From: Tubiluchus corallicola
Taxonomy: Eukaryota; Priapulida; Priapulimorpha; Priapulimorphida; Tubiluchidae
Direction of reading: 5' to 3'
Length of the DNA: 64,000 bases
Assembly (NCBI GenBank): GCA_030141605.1
Contig: JAQGDQ010000046.1
Span: forward strand, 186,001-250,000
A program made the position numbers and the translations under genes. Below the pieces are notes generated by a model. That model was not told the DNA's origin and made no database searches. It was given only the letters and a program-made list of their open reading frames with translations. Below, one piece after another: positions 25,309 through 38,300 of this stretch. Numbering within the stretch: the first letter of the stretch is position 1; every line of letters begins with the position of its first letter.

Positions 25309-28300
25309 TTAATTTACGACGCACGCTGACTTCTTGGATCTTTGCTGCTGTAAAACAGACAAAAAGTAAATATAGTAGAACTCATACAGCTAAGAAAAAT
25401 AAAGAAAACATGGTACACAACATTTTTGCAGAAGACACAACATTTAATTGAGATAAATTTTTAAATGTCAAAATTATTAAGATCTCCTGCACAATTTGTT
25501 CATAGTGTTGAAGCACTATTAAATAACATAAACAAACCTGCGAATATTCCTGTTCACTAGCCGCTAATGCCCGAGCCAAAGCTAAATCTTCTTCCTCTTG
25601 TACGTTTGTGCCTTGTCTGCGCAAAGAAAAATTATTTCTCTTACTAGCAGTTTTCTCCAAAACGATACTAAACAATAAAATAGCAATATAAAGTCTAAGA
25701 TACCATAGGTGCCTATTAATATATAATTCAACAGAAATTACATGTTTGGTTTAACAGTTATGGAAGTGAAGTTGAGTGTAAATTTCAGTTAACAATTAAT
25801 TAAGGTGAAAAGCATATCTATTTTATTCACTAGTGATCAATTAACTCAAAATCATGAAAACACACCTTTGCTGTTGAGCTGGTTGAGAAGACTGTGGAGT
25901 GGCAGCTAAGGAGAGTTGGAGAGCCCTAGCCATTGCCTCGTCTTCAGACATATTACCTTGAACTGCCTGAGCCGAAGTGTTCTGAGTTGAATGTGCGCTA
26001 GGAAAATAATTTTAGAAAATTAACATTTTGATTTTTTATTCACAACACTATTTTTCCTACATGTTAAATATACTTACACAAGCCGTACAGTAGCACCACA
26101 TGTAGAGTCATTCTATAGCCAAATCAATGCTATTTTGGTATTCCTACGATCAAGTTGAAAAAAATCAGCTACAAAATATTTTTGTGATTATAGCTGGATA
26201 TTGGCAATAGCTTAAATAACTTCAAAGTTTAGTATAATTTTCTTTCACATGAAAATTAAGCAAATGACCTAGAATTTTAGGTATAATTTATAAAAGCAAG
26301 CACCAATATACAAATTTACAGAAGTACCTATGTATGGCAGCTGATGGTCTGTTTGGATGAGGTCTTGATAACTGTGAAGCCTTGGAGCTTGAACTAATTA
26401 AACCTTTGCTGGTTACTTTATTTTGATTACGAAAAATAGCTGCAGCCCTGTAACACACAACCAAATAAATTTAGGAAAAACTGTAAAGAGAACAATTATT
26501 AGTAATTCTTGAGAAGCCAAGTTTGAAAAAACATAATACTTAAATTATAAAGTAAGAGAACTTCACAATGTGGTAAACTTAAGTTGCAAGACAACTTACT
26601 CACCACCTGACACGCCCTGCCTGGTGCCCTGAAATCCTAGGCAATCATGGATACTATAAAGTAAAGAGAACTTCACAATGTTGTAAACTTAAGTTACAAA
26701 GTAACTTACCCAGCACTTGACACGCCCCGTCCGGTGCCCTGAAATCCTTGGCAATCATGGTCAGTTTCGTGCCTATGCCGAAGACAGAAGTTCTTCCTGC
26801 ATTTGTCACATGTAACTGGTACAAGTTCCTTCTGCTTGCAGCCTGTGACTGAGCACTTGTTAGTGTAAACCTGCATAAAACACTGAATATATATGCAAGA
26901 ATCAACGTAATGGATCTCCACTCTGAACAACCTCTACACCAAACAATGAATAAAGAAATATGAAGCACAAGCATCAACCTATAGATAACCACCGGAACAA
27001 AGTTGCCCCTTTTGATATTTATTACCTTTTATGCACAAGTTAAAAAAATAAATTTAAAAAATACACTGGTATTTATATACATATTTCTCAATTCACTATA
27101 GCTCCTGATTCTATACGAATTAAGCTACTTCAGTGCAAAGTTTTCAACAATTACAAATTTTAATTATGAACTTTATGTCAAAACAGTTTTTTAATGCACA
27201 TATTTGCATTATGAATACTTTAAATTTGATGAGACTAACCTTTCTTTTAGCTTTAGCGGGATCTGACTGACATTCTCTATCAATGTGTTCACCTACTTTT
27301 ATGTCTGGTGTTTCACCTCGCTTAACAGGAACTGGTGCATTACATAAGGGACAGACTGGTACTTGCACATCTTTCTTATATGCTGCTTCACAATGATGTT
27401 TCTCGTATGGAAAATGGTCTCTACTAAAAAACAACACAAATACACCTGATTGTAATGCAGCAAACTTTAAAACAAACCTATTAAAATGGTGCAATAGACC
27501 ACTATATAGTGTATTATTCATTCAACCCTCCTGTTACGTATGTGCTATAAAAATAGAAAATCTCAAAAAGTTGAACTACACACTTAATAATATATTAGAA
27601 GCAAAAACAAAACAGAGAATTCTTGAGAGTGAGCTTCCTGGGTGATGTTACAATAAAACACAATAAATTTCATATAACATAAAAAAAGATCCTGACTGTC
27701 AAGAAAGTAATTATTTCTAATAATTGTGATTTCATCACTGCACACAATACAGCTATATTTACTTAGCAGTTATTCAGCTGAGTGCAAACATTAATAATTA
27801 GCTTTTTTATATGAATGCAGCAATCTGCAACAGGGTCTACTCAGTTTGTGACATGAACAGAACCTTTAATTTGTTAAACTGATCTCATTATCAAGGTTTT
27901 CAAAGATGAGTCACTGAACAAACAGATGTGTCTCAGCCAAGTTCTGGTATATACAAGGTATCCACCCTCTACAAGGTAAACAGTTGAATGATAGCGAGCA
28001 TAGAGAAGCGCCCACCTAGGCGGTCACAAACTGTACATAACCACAGGGCTATGAACTCAACAGCAGACATCGCAAACTGTAGTCAATATAGCTACGTTTT
28101 AATGATTACCCGCACAAAAAAAAAATAATGAAAATTGACACTAATTGAAACTTTAGACACTACTGCTTACCAAAAGATTCTTGAACATGCATCACATTTC
28201 ATGGGTAAAAAATCTGAAACATAAATTAAAATTGGTGCTTAATTAATATTTCGAGATTTCAGTTTTGTTAAAACACATTCACTGTAATTATTCAGTATCG

Positions 28301-28749
28301 CACCTATGGCAATAACTATTGATTAATTCAGCTATTTATAATTATAACTCAAATTGCATGGCCTAAAACTAGGAACCTACCGTAAGCATTAATATTACAA
28401 GTCTGCAATGTGCTATGATAATACTAAAACTAAAAGTGCTACCATTTACAAATATAAATCTATGTAAATAGTAATTCTAATGACATGACTTATAAAACAA
28501 CCTGTTAAAAAACAAATCAGTAAGAGGTTCAAGTAACTTACATTTACGTTCGTAAAAATGAATCACACCAAACAAAACCAAAAATAATAAAAATAATGTT
28601 TACGCGCCAGAGCTTCATTTAGTTTTGGGTTGTTCGATTAAGTTAAACACCGAGGAGCCCAAATTTACAAACTTAATTAAATACACGTACATACCTAATT
28701 GTTTACAGGTAGTCTCAGAGCAGTGTTCTCCTAAAGTGGGAAATTCCAT
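25309..28749 (-). CDS. ZFAND2B: AN1 zinc finger/UIM protein of the ZFAND2 (AIRAP-like) type, complete, 8 exons
   Basis: Proteasome- and ubiquitin-associated protein that helps clear misfolded or newly made membrane proteins. Exons: 28695-28749, 28171-28213, 27240-27423, 26710-26870, 26328-26447, 25866-25997, 25538-25616, 25309-25347; phases agree, 270 aa (human ZFAND2B 257). Two AN1 fingers: residues about 10-60 (start MEFPTLGEHCSETTCKQLDF, then CDAC and VCPLC) and about 100-134 (CSVTGCKQKE, CDKCRKNFCLRHRHETDHDC). Two ubiquitin-interacting motifs follow, SEDEAMARALQLSLAA (about 205-220) and EEEDLALARALAASEQEY (about 239-256). The protein ends CVVN, a CaaX-like box comparable to the prenylated end of ZFAND2B, though X=N is unusual. 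The start has A at -3 and G at +4. A tandem copy of the exon 4 end gives a possible extra exon (26600-26653). Confidence 0.95.
26543..26760 (-). repeat. 110-bp tandem duplication spanning the end of ZFAND2 exon 4 and its donor
   Basis: Two copies, about 26543-26650 and 26653-26760, with period 110 (CTTCACAATG at 26561 and 26671; GCAATCATGG at 26641 and 26751). Each holds about 50 bp of exon 4 coding sequence, the donor, and about 55 bp of intron. The copies differ at scattered single bases, so the duplication is fairly young. The right copy is the genuine exon end. Confidence 0.95.
26600..26653 (-). CDS. candidate 54-nt cassette exon of ZFAND2 made by the tandem duplication
   Basis: On the minus strand the duplicated exon tail is preceded by a pyrimidine-rich tract and AG (TTCTCTTTACTTTATAG) and followed by the donor GTAAGT at the position homologous to the exon 4 donor. 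The piece is 54 nt, enters and leaves in phase 2, has no stop, and reads in the parental frame: it would add 18 residues repeating the exon 4 end (HDCLGFQGTRQGVSGG against HDCQGFQGTGRGVSSAG). Whether it is spliced in is unknown. Confidence 0.45.
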
Positions 28750-28950
28750 GATTTTAATTAGCGTTATTTTATCGTATAAGTCTTTCTCTTTTTTTTTATT
28801 TTATCATAGATCTAGATCATAAACACACAAATTTTGGTAAACGTGCTTCGCCTACAAAATTTTCATGATGACTGAGCAAAAATTGATGACAGAGCCGTTA
28901 TATACCCTAGTGGAAATTTCGAGAAATAGGTAACAAGAGAACATGTTTAT

Positions 28951-28964
28951 GTAACCATAGAAAC
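28951..28964 (+). promoter_or_regulatory. RFX X-box in the shared ZFAND2/DNAAF11 promoter
   Basis: GTAACCATAGAAAC fits the X-box (GTNRCC, AT spacer, RGNAAC type half-sites) bound by RFX factors that switch on cilia genes in animals. It lies 384 bp upstream of the proposed DNAAF11 start and 202 bp upstream of the divergent ZFAND2 start. A forkhead-type TGTTTAC follows at 29103-29109. Role is inferred. Confidence 0.6.
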
Positions 28965-29347
28965 TGACTGTAAATAAAGTCTCCCGTGGAAGTGATTATT
29001 TTAAAATAATTAATATTATTTTAAACATTCTTTTGGCTTGGAAGTGGTGCTGACAAGCCACTGACATAGTAGTATCTAGTTGTTTTTACTGGATAACTGC
29101 TGTGTTTACCTGTTTTGAAGGTAGTTTTCTTTTATTTTCGAAGTCTGCCTGCCCAATGTCTACAAGTACAATAGACGTTATGATGATTTTAAACATACAA
29201 CGAAATTATTTTGTTCGAATTAAATTTAACAATCATAATTATTTTTTGGATTTTTTAAAGTATAAACATTGTGAAGAATTTGAAGAAACCACTAAGCGTT
29301 CGTTTTTGTGCCTAAGAACTTGCTGAAACTGGGAAAACAAGCTGGAA

Positions 29348-32300
29348 ATGGTTAGAAGTAGGTGATGTTTTTTATCCAAATTCTGCTGCTCCACCAACAG
29401 TATCAGTAATTAGAACTTGTTGTTGGGCGCCGAGTAACCTACTAGCCAAAGTATTTTATTCTGACTTGGTAGAACGGACAATATTAAATTTGGCTTCGAT
29501 ATTAACGTTGCTGAAATGAAATAAACCACTTTTTAGGCGATTTCAACATTTGTTTAAGGTACATCATTTTTTATTTTGTCTCGCTTCACAGACAGGTGAT
29601 TCATTTCACTACCTCTTGGACAAATAATTACTTGCTCCTAAGTTAACATTGTAGTGATCCATGTGCCCTACATTCTACACTTCACACCTATATTTAAACA
29701 AAATATAATATATTAAATTTAATACTATCAAACAAAAGCGAATGAGCGTGCATGAACTAACGAATCCTTTCAAGCAGCCATACCATTCTTCACATAGTAT
29801 AACCAGGCCTCAATCGTGCGGACTTCGAACATCTGTCATCTTTATCACCTTAATCTGACAGCAATTCTGGTTATACTGACTGTGAAGAAACAATTTTCGC
29901 CATCAACTGCAACAAAAAGCTATAACACACAATTACGACAAATACTATGATGTAATTAGTTACCTTAAATTAAACACCGATGGTACACCCAGGATGAATT
30001 TGTTTAATAATGGCACATAATTATTCGATATTGTTAAATCTGCACGCCTTGTAATTTGAATAAAATTAGCTAATATAAGCTATTTCCTACCATCTGATTT
30101 ATGAACAGCCAGAACATATTGCAGTCCTAAATCAGGTAACTTGACCAGCACAAGCTGGTTTGAATCAGTAGAGCATCTGATGATATTCCTACTAAAGTCA
30201 CTCAGCTTCAGATTTGCTTCTGGAAGATCCCTTCTCTTCCATTTCAAATATCTAACCACTTCAACACACTTTGCTACACTGATGATAACAGAATTTTTGG
30301 CTTTCTCTAATGCAAAAATTGCAAAAATTGTGTTTTTGCAAATGTATAATTAAGCGCTGTGTTGTATGGAGAAATGCAGCAGAAATATTCCTCTTTTTAA
30401 AGCTGTCACTCGACCCGTTTTAGAACACCTGTCGTGTGCTCTGACCTCTGCAGTATGTTATTTCTGTTCCGTCTATAGACAAAATGTTCTCACGTGTATA
30501 ACTTTTCCACATTATGCTGGATGACTACTACCTAATGTACCAAAAAAAAATATGTACGGGTGTTTGCCATTTTTGCCAAAAGGCCTCAATCCGGCAAATG
30601 TGCAAAATTTTAAAATGTTTAAAGTTTGTTGCCAAAGTTGCAAAAAAGCCACCGTATATTAGTCTGAACATGCATCAAATATGCCACTAATTATTCCTGA
30701 CATTTGTCAACAATTTCAAAGCCTATGCAAATTTGGAGAAAATTTTGAAATACTTTCGCAAATGCTGCGATGACTTTATGACTATTTTTAAAATTTTAGA
30801 GAACTATGGTTGTCCTTCACTTCCTTCCGCAACAGTTCTATGAAATAAGTCATGAAATGATCCCAGTACTATATTTACTGGAATGTCGTGCAACATTCGT
30901 ATTGTCGCATAAGTACCACAGAGGTCACCAGACAGCTGCAAATGTGTCGCAACCATGCTGTACTAAATGTGCCATTCTGCCAATTGTCTGTTTTTTGCTT
31001 GAAAAAAACCTAAAAATTTAAAAAAAGTAGTGACACTTGCGCAAAATTATTTAGAACTTTGTACTCAGACTGATTTGTGACCTAGGCAACAAAACACAGT
31101 CTCATGAATTTTTTGCCAATTGCTGAACTTTCAGTCGTTGCAAAAGAGGTGCATCTCCATAAAACTCTGGCTTAAGACAGGCCATACCATAACATCATTT
31201 ATATGTTCAGTAATTGTATATGCTGCCATACATAGATTTGGTGTTTGGTATATCTACTATAAAAATACTTCACCTATTTATATTTTTTGCTGTTAAGTCT
31301 ATCTTTTAAAATACTGGTACAATGATTTAGATATATTTTCTAATAAGTCCATAAATATTCACATGTACATGCCTCTATACATAAGGCTGTATCAGTTTTG
31401 TTAACTTATATTTTAGTAACAGAGGATATGGTTCGTAGACGTGCTGAACACAACAATTGTGAAATATTCTCGCTAGAGGAACTGTCTTTGCACCAGCAAG
31501 ATATTGACAGGTAACTAAAATAAACATAATTGCAAATGAATTGAGGAAATTATGAATAGCATCTTCATCTTTTTTGAATTTAATGCAATTTTGGAAGAGC
31601 AATTAATTGAGTGAGAAAATGTTTAAATACTTATTTGCTGTAAAACATAAAGCGAATAGAACCATGGCTCTCTATGTGTGTCCGTGATATGTGCTTAGCA
31701 GTTGAAGTTAAGCATTGCAGAGCCTGGTCTGTAGTGGATAGGTGACCGTCATCTATTTACCTTGTTGAAAGAAGCTGTATACTCATCTGAATCTTGTTTG
31801 ATACATTGGAGTGTGGTTGAATCCTGGTCTTGAATGTTGGAAGAGTGCCATCGACAATGGCCTGTTGCTTATGAATGCATTTCATAACATGCTTGACTAC
31901 TGATTTGCAGCTATATTTATATTAGAAGAACTTACATAGAAGTGTAGAAACAAATGGCTTTTTTCAACTGTTTGATATACTAACATTTCATTTGTTACAT
32001 TTATACCACATCCAAACATTTTATTGATACCTGATATATGTGTGCATGCATATATTTTTTAGATTTCAGAACTTGATAATGCATTGGTAGTAGGTACCTA
32101 CCAGCAAGTACTGTTTTTTCAACCTATTTAGTACCTTTTCATTTTTAGAATTGAGTTTTTGGATAGCTGGTGTCGTGACTTAAAGATTTTGTACTTGCAA
32201 AACAATCTTATTTCCAAAATAGGTAAGAAATTATTATAATAATATGTACCTTGCACTAGTTATTTTATCTGATTTATTGATCTCATAAATGTTAAGTAAT

Positions 32301-35300
32301 AAAATTATTATGCTAAGGAATTTGTTTAGCAGCATGGGCAGTTGATTATTTTAACTAACTAAGACATCAACATGTTATGAATTAAGTTTGAAAACATTTA
32401 TAATGAGTTTTTTTAATTTTGAAATTATCTTTGCAAGTGCTGTTATTTTTTGCACTTTTTGTAATAATTCATTAACATTGCATGTCTATATATATTTGAC
32501 CTAGTATTCATTCTTAGTCATTTATTTGCATTCGACAGATCAGTAATTAAATAGTAATTATATTTCAGAACATGTTGGGCGGTTGAAAAAACTTGAGTAC
32601 ATTAATCTAACTCTAAATAATCTGACACAAATTGAAAATCTAGAAGGTAAATTTATAATATTTTAGTTACCAAGAAGTAAAAGGACTTCGTTAGCAGTAA
32701 AAGGCACTATAGTTTTTTGCAGTAATTTGATATTGCTGTTCGTTTTCATGATTTACTATGTGTTTGGTAACAGCTATTTAATGTAACTGATTTGAAATAA
32801 AAAGAAAAAAATTACAATCAACTATTCATAAGTAATAGTCAGGCATAATAAAATGAAGTAAGCGTGCTTGAGTGTTAATTGATATTGCGAGGCAAGTGAA
32901 GATATGTATTATCTATTTTTGTCTGTTCAAAGAATTATAAAAATTGTTCAAACAAATAAAAAATTGTAACTAGTTGACAATATTTCTGACGTTGTCGGAA
33001 ACTGAAGATTTTGCAAACAATAATTGTAAGACTGAGCCTTGAAAATAAACAGACGACAGCCTTTTTTTTGAAAGTGCTTATTTTCTTTTATTGAAGTGCT
33101 TGAATACATGGAAAGTGCATTTCACAATGAAACCTCAGCATTTGACTGTTCAGCTCATCACCCATCAATGGTCAACAATCTTGACATAACTTATATCATT
33201 CAGTTTGTCTCATGGAGACCTTTCATTTGATATACAACAGCCTACTTTTGGTAGATCCTGGAAGGCATTTGTCTCCTCGATCCCCATTTTGTCCCTTAAC
33301 TGGGCCACAGGTTAACGATTCACATTGTAACCCATACCATTCGATTCGCCTCATCAAGATCTTTCATTTGACGTGCTATATGTACTATTTGTAGACACTC
33401 GATACATTTCTGTTCTCGATCCCCATTTTTCGGTTTTTGCCCCTTAGCAGGCTTGCGGTTTAGCCATTCTCATTGCAACCTATGCCACTCGACTCGTCTC
33501 ATTGGGACCTTTGATTTGATATGCTACACGTCACTATTCTAATACCCTTGTGCATTTCTGTTCCCAACTCCCATTTTTTGGGTTTTGCCTCCTAGCAGAA
33601 AAATTTCCCCCTCCAAATCACCCATATTCTGCCATATCCAACAACTTGGCCCTACCTAACCATATACCAAATATTGTTGCCCTAGCTCAGAACTATGGGA
33701 GCAGACGGATCCTAAAGAAAAATAAATGAAGACCCGCCTGCTCCATGACCTTTGACCCAGCAACTCGGGTCACACTTATACGTAGATAACTTTGGCCAGA
33801 GAGTTTACCCTGTGAGTTTTGTGTCCTTAACCTTCAGCATGTAAAATTTCACAAATTGCGCGATCCCAAGTTTTGAATTTTGGCCCCTCACTGGGGTGTT
33901 TAAAGCTTGTCAGCTTTTTAAAACCCCAGGTGCCCCACAGTACCCAAATACTTGTGAAAAAAATTGGAAAAAAACGAAAGCCCTAGGAGGAGTGCGACTT
34001 AAATGGAAAGGTGACTGATGTCTACTGCCCTTCCCCCTTGACAAGTGGTCAGTGGTCACCACACGGTTGTATGTCCCCCATCCAGGTCTACCAACCCTGC
34101 AAGGCTTGCAAGCCTTATGAGTTAGTAAGCGTTAAAGTGGCGGAGAATAAATTAATAATAACTAGTTGACAATGTTTCTGACGTGGTCAGAAACTGAAGA
34201 TTTTGCAAACAGTAGTTGTAAAATTCAGCCTTAAAAATTAAGAGATGACAGCCTTTTTTGAAAGTGCTTATTTTCTTTTATTGAATTCACCTTGCTCGAG
34301 AACATAGAAAGTGCATTTCACAATGAAATCTCTGCATTTAACTGTTCAGTCTGTCACCCACGGGTCAAAGGTCAACCAATGTCAACATAACTTATTTCAT
34401 TTAGTTTGTCTCACTGACATCTTTCATTTGATATATGTACTACAAGCTAGTTTTGGTTAACACTTAAAGAAGTTTGTCTTCTCGACCCCTATTTTGCCCT
34501 TGCTGGGGTCAGAGGTCAACCAGTCTTGCCATAACTTATGCCATTAAAGCTCACTGAGACCTTTCATTTGATATACTACAAGCTACTTTTGCTCAACCCT
34601 GAAAGACATTTGTCTCCTCGACCCTAATGGGGTCACAGGTTAACATTTCTTATTGTAAATCATACCATACTCATCGAGACCTTTCATTTGATATGCTACA
34701 TGGTACTATTCCTAGACAATCGATGCATTTCTGTTCACGACCCCTATTTTTAAGTTTTTGCCCCCTATTGGGGCCTGAGATTAACCGATCGCTATGCAAT
34801 TATTACCATTCAATTTGTCTCATTGAGACCTTTGATTTGATAGACTACAAGCTAGTTCCAGTCAACACAAAGGCATTTGTCTCCTCGACCCCTATTTTGC
34901 TGTTAAATGATTCTTATTGTAACCTATGCCATTCGATCCGTCTCATCGAGACCTTTCATTTGATGTGCTACAAGGTACCGTTGCTCAACACTTGAAGCTC
35001 TTCTGTTTCCGATCCGCATTTTTCAGGTTTTGCCCCCTAGCGGGGTCGCAGATTAACTATTCTCATTGTAACATATGCCATTCGATCCGCCTCATCGAGA
35101 CCTTTCATTTGACGTGCTACAAGGTACCATTGCTCGACACTTGGTGCACCTCAGTTCCCGGCCCCCATTTTTCGGTTTTTGCCCCCTAGTGGGGTCGCGG
35201 GTTAACTATTCTCACTGTAACCTATGCCATTCGATCCTCCTCATCGATACCTTTCATTAGATATGCTACAAGGTACCATTGATCAAGACTCAGTGCACTT

Positions 35301-38300
35301 CTGTTTCCGACCCCCATTTTTCGGTTTTTGCCCCCTAGCGGAGACTTTTGCCATATGCGCGCTTCCCATATTTTGCGATGTGCAAGGCCACGTCACCACC
35401 TAGCAATATACCAAATATTGTGGCCGTGGCTTAAAAACTGTAGGAGCAGATGGATCATAAAGAAAAATAAATGAAGACCCTCCCGCTCCGTGTCCTTTGA
35501 CCCGTATCCCTAGCTGTCAGCATGTAAAAGGTCACCAATCAGGGTTCTCCAAATTTTGCATTTTGACTCCTCCATCGGGCAGTTGAAACTTGCCAGGTTT
35601 TTAAAACCCCAGGTGCACATCTACCCCATTGTACGCAAATACTTGTGAAAAAAAATGGAAAAAACCAAAAGCCTTAGGAGGAGATGTGACCTAAAGGAAA
35701 AATTGACCAATGCCCACTGCCCTTCCCCTTGACCAATGGTCAGTGGTCACCACACTGTTGTACATCCCTCGCCCAGGACTACCAACCCTGCAACTTTGGT
35801 GACCCTAGCTTGCAAGACGTAGGCGTTATTAAGCGTTAAAGTGGCGGAGAATGAATAAATAAATAATAATAACTCAATAAAAACAGTAAAATTTTGCTAT
35901 AGCAAAATCTTAATTACTGGGAAAACTGTCATATTTCGACAAAGAGGCAGTCTGGAGAAATCCTGTAATAGTATCGTACATTCTTGCTTCTTTATTTTTA
36001 GGTTGTGAATCTCTGACCAAACTGGATTTGACTGTGAATTTTATTGCTGACCTTACCAGTGTAAAGTCACTGAAAGCAAACAAGTTTCTGGAGGAATTGT
36101 ATGTGCAAGGAATTGAAATTATCATATATGTGTAAACATTTCTGAACACAGGCTTACATTGTCAAGCTTTTAAAAGTGTAATCGCACATTTTAGATCTAT
36201 AATCTGCTGCCTCATTTGAATGCAATTAAACATCAAAAATCATCTGGTCCACCTATGAACATTAAAATGTATTTAATGAAAAAAGATGCACCTATAAAAA
36301 TATTAAATTTATGTAAACTTTACTAAGTTGCTAGTATATGATATGATGACACTTGTTTGTGTTTTAGTGGAATCGGGTTGATCTTTGTGTTTTGTTTAAG
36401 GTGTTTGAAGAGAAATTTTGTGTTCCTACTAGTTTTTGCCTTCTGTGGAAATGTTATTGGTCAAGTAGAAACTAGATTGCACAAATTTAGTGTATGAGGC
36501 AAAATTAGTGAGGCAGAAAGTGTAGTTACTGATGCAGCATTTTTAAACAACATATGCATATGTATTACATATGTGAAGTGATTATATTAATCACATATTT
36601 GATACCGCTTTCTCAGAATGATTGACTGAAACCAATATAATAAGTATCAGATAGCAGAAAAACAGAATAGTAAGGCAAAATAGTAAAACTGGCAGAAATT
36701 TAAAAGAGCAATCTTATAAGAACAACTGGAGAAAATGTTTCAAATTAAAGGCTGCATATAGTACATGCAATAGGGATGCAAATTTATAATTTTTTATCAT
36801 TTAAACTTTTGCAGCTCGGATGCAGGCTAATGTAGTATGTAACTATTCCAGGTATTTAACAGGAAATCCTTGCACTGACTTTGATGGTTATCGGCAGTAT
36901 GTAGTAGCTACTTTGCCGCAATTGAACGTACGTAAATTACCTGTAGTTCATATGAACTAGCATGGAATATATGTTCAATATTGGACATTTATAATATGAT
37001 GTTGCTTGGAAACTAGTAGCATAACTATAGACACACAGGCCCTGCAGTTGCAAAGTTCCCTTTCATTGGAGGAGTCCTTGGTCAGTATTGGGATAATTTC
37101 TTCACTAATGTAGCTGTTACAATCGCAGTTGCATTTTTTAAAATGCATAATTACTTTTCACACTCTCGAATTCTCTTTAGTCTTATATCATTTTTAAGCA
37201 TTCACGGCTCTAAATTTGCGTGCTTGTTTCATAGATCATACTGTTAATATTAAATGTTTCAAGTATAGTATTTTGATGTTGATTTGTTAATGATTATTAT
37301 GTTGTGTATCTTTCCTCTTAACCATGTAAGTGTAGAATATTCATGCCTCACTGGCACTTTTGTTCCTATAAGAGAAAATGAAGTCGAGTAACTACCTGCA
37401 AGCTGTTGCAGTTACAGTATATAGCAAAAATGTGTGTTTTGCTTTCTACTTATAATAGTGTGTGTAAATCTGGTGTAGAAGGGAAACATTGTTTTTTGCT
37501 GTTGCGGGCCTGTTTATGCAGACATCAATTTTGGCTGTTGCATTATGCAGTAACGCAGATCTTGTGTGCCTGGGTGAAGTATGATATGCAATTAATTAAA
37601 AAACTTTTGGTTTGGTTTGTTTTACTAAATTCTAAGCAAATGTAACCGAAAAAGTAATAGTTGTTTCCATATATGCTACAGCAAAAAGAAACTTGTTATA
37701 GTTACAAATTACTTCAAAAAGTTTGTAATTCTTTACAGTTACAGTATCACATTTCTGGAGATACTCTACAATATGTATACATTTGTAACGTGTTACTTGG
37801 TCACGAAGAAGACTGCGAGTGCACCGAGTGCATAATTAGGTTTACCAAATACTTGCTAACATGTAATCACGAAGAAATAAAATTTAAAAGCAACTTGTAA
37901 CAGTTTATATCAGATTTTAAAATTTGTACTACATCCATAAGCCACAAAAATTTTACTTTTGAACTATAGGGGCCTAATTATTTTGCAAAGTGACAAAAGT
38001 ATAACTATGCTAGCCAACCCAGGAGAGTTTAGCATTACAGACTAGAAACACTTGGCTGTTTGAATTGCACGTATGTCTGCTATGGTAGAATTACTTTTAA
38101 AGTGATCAATGTGCTTGACAAAAATACTGAATGCTCACAATTGTTATGACTAATATCTGTTGAATGTTCAGTTCTTAGATGTTGTAGTTTTTGTGTAGAC
38201 ATCTTATAAATTCTTTTTACAGAGGCTAGATGGCAAAGAAATACTTAAGTCAGAGAGAATAGAAGCCATGCAGGTAATTGTTCTTTTTACAAAAATTAAA

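Noticed and set aside
34627-35260. Overlapping His/Ser/Pro-rich open frames
   Set aside because: Their residues repeat with the 145-bp unit of a mobile repeat array; they are by-products of the repeat.
32968-35855. CRISPR-like array (regular repeats with spacers)
   Set aside because: Units of 120-150 bp are related along their whole length, without short identical repeats and unique spacers, and the host is an animal genome.
37406-37900. Two adjacent 79-codon frames in a DNAAF11 intron
   Set aside because: No domain, no conserved motif and no required splice phase; probably chance.
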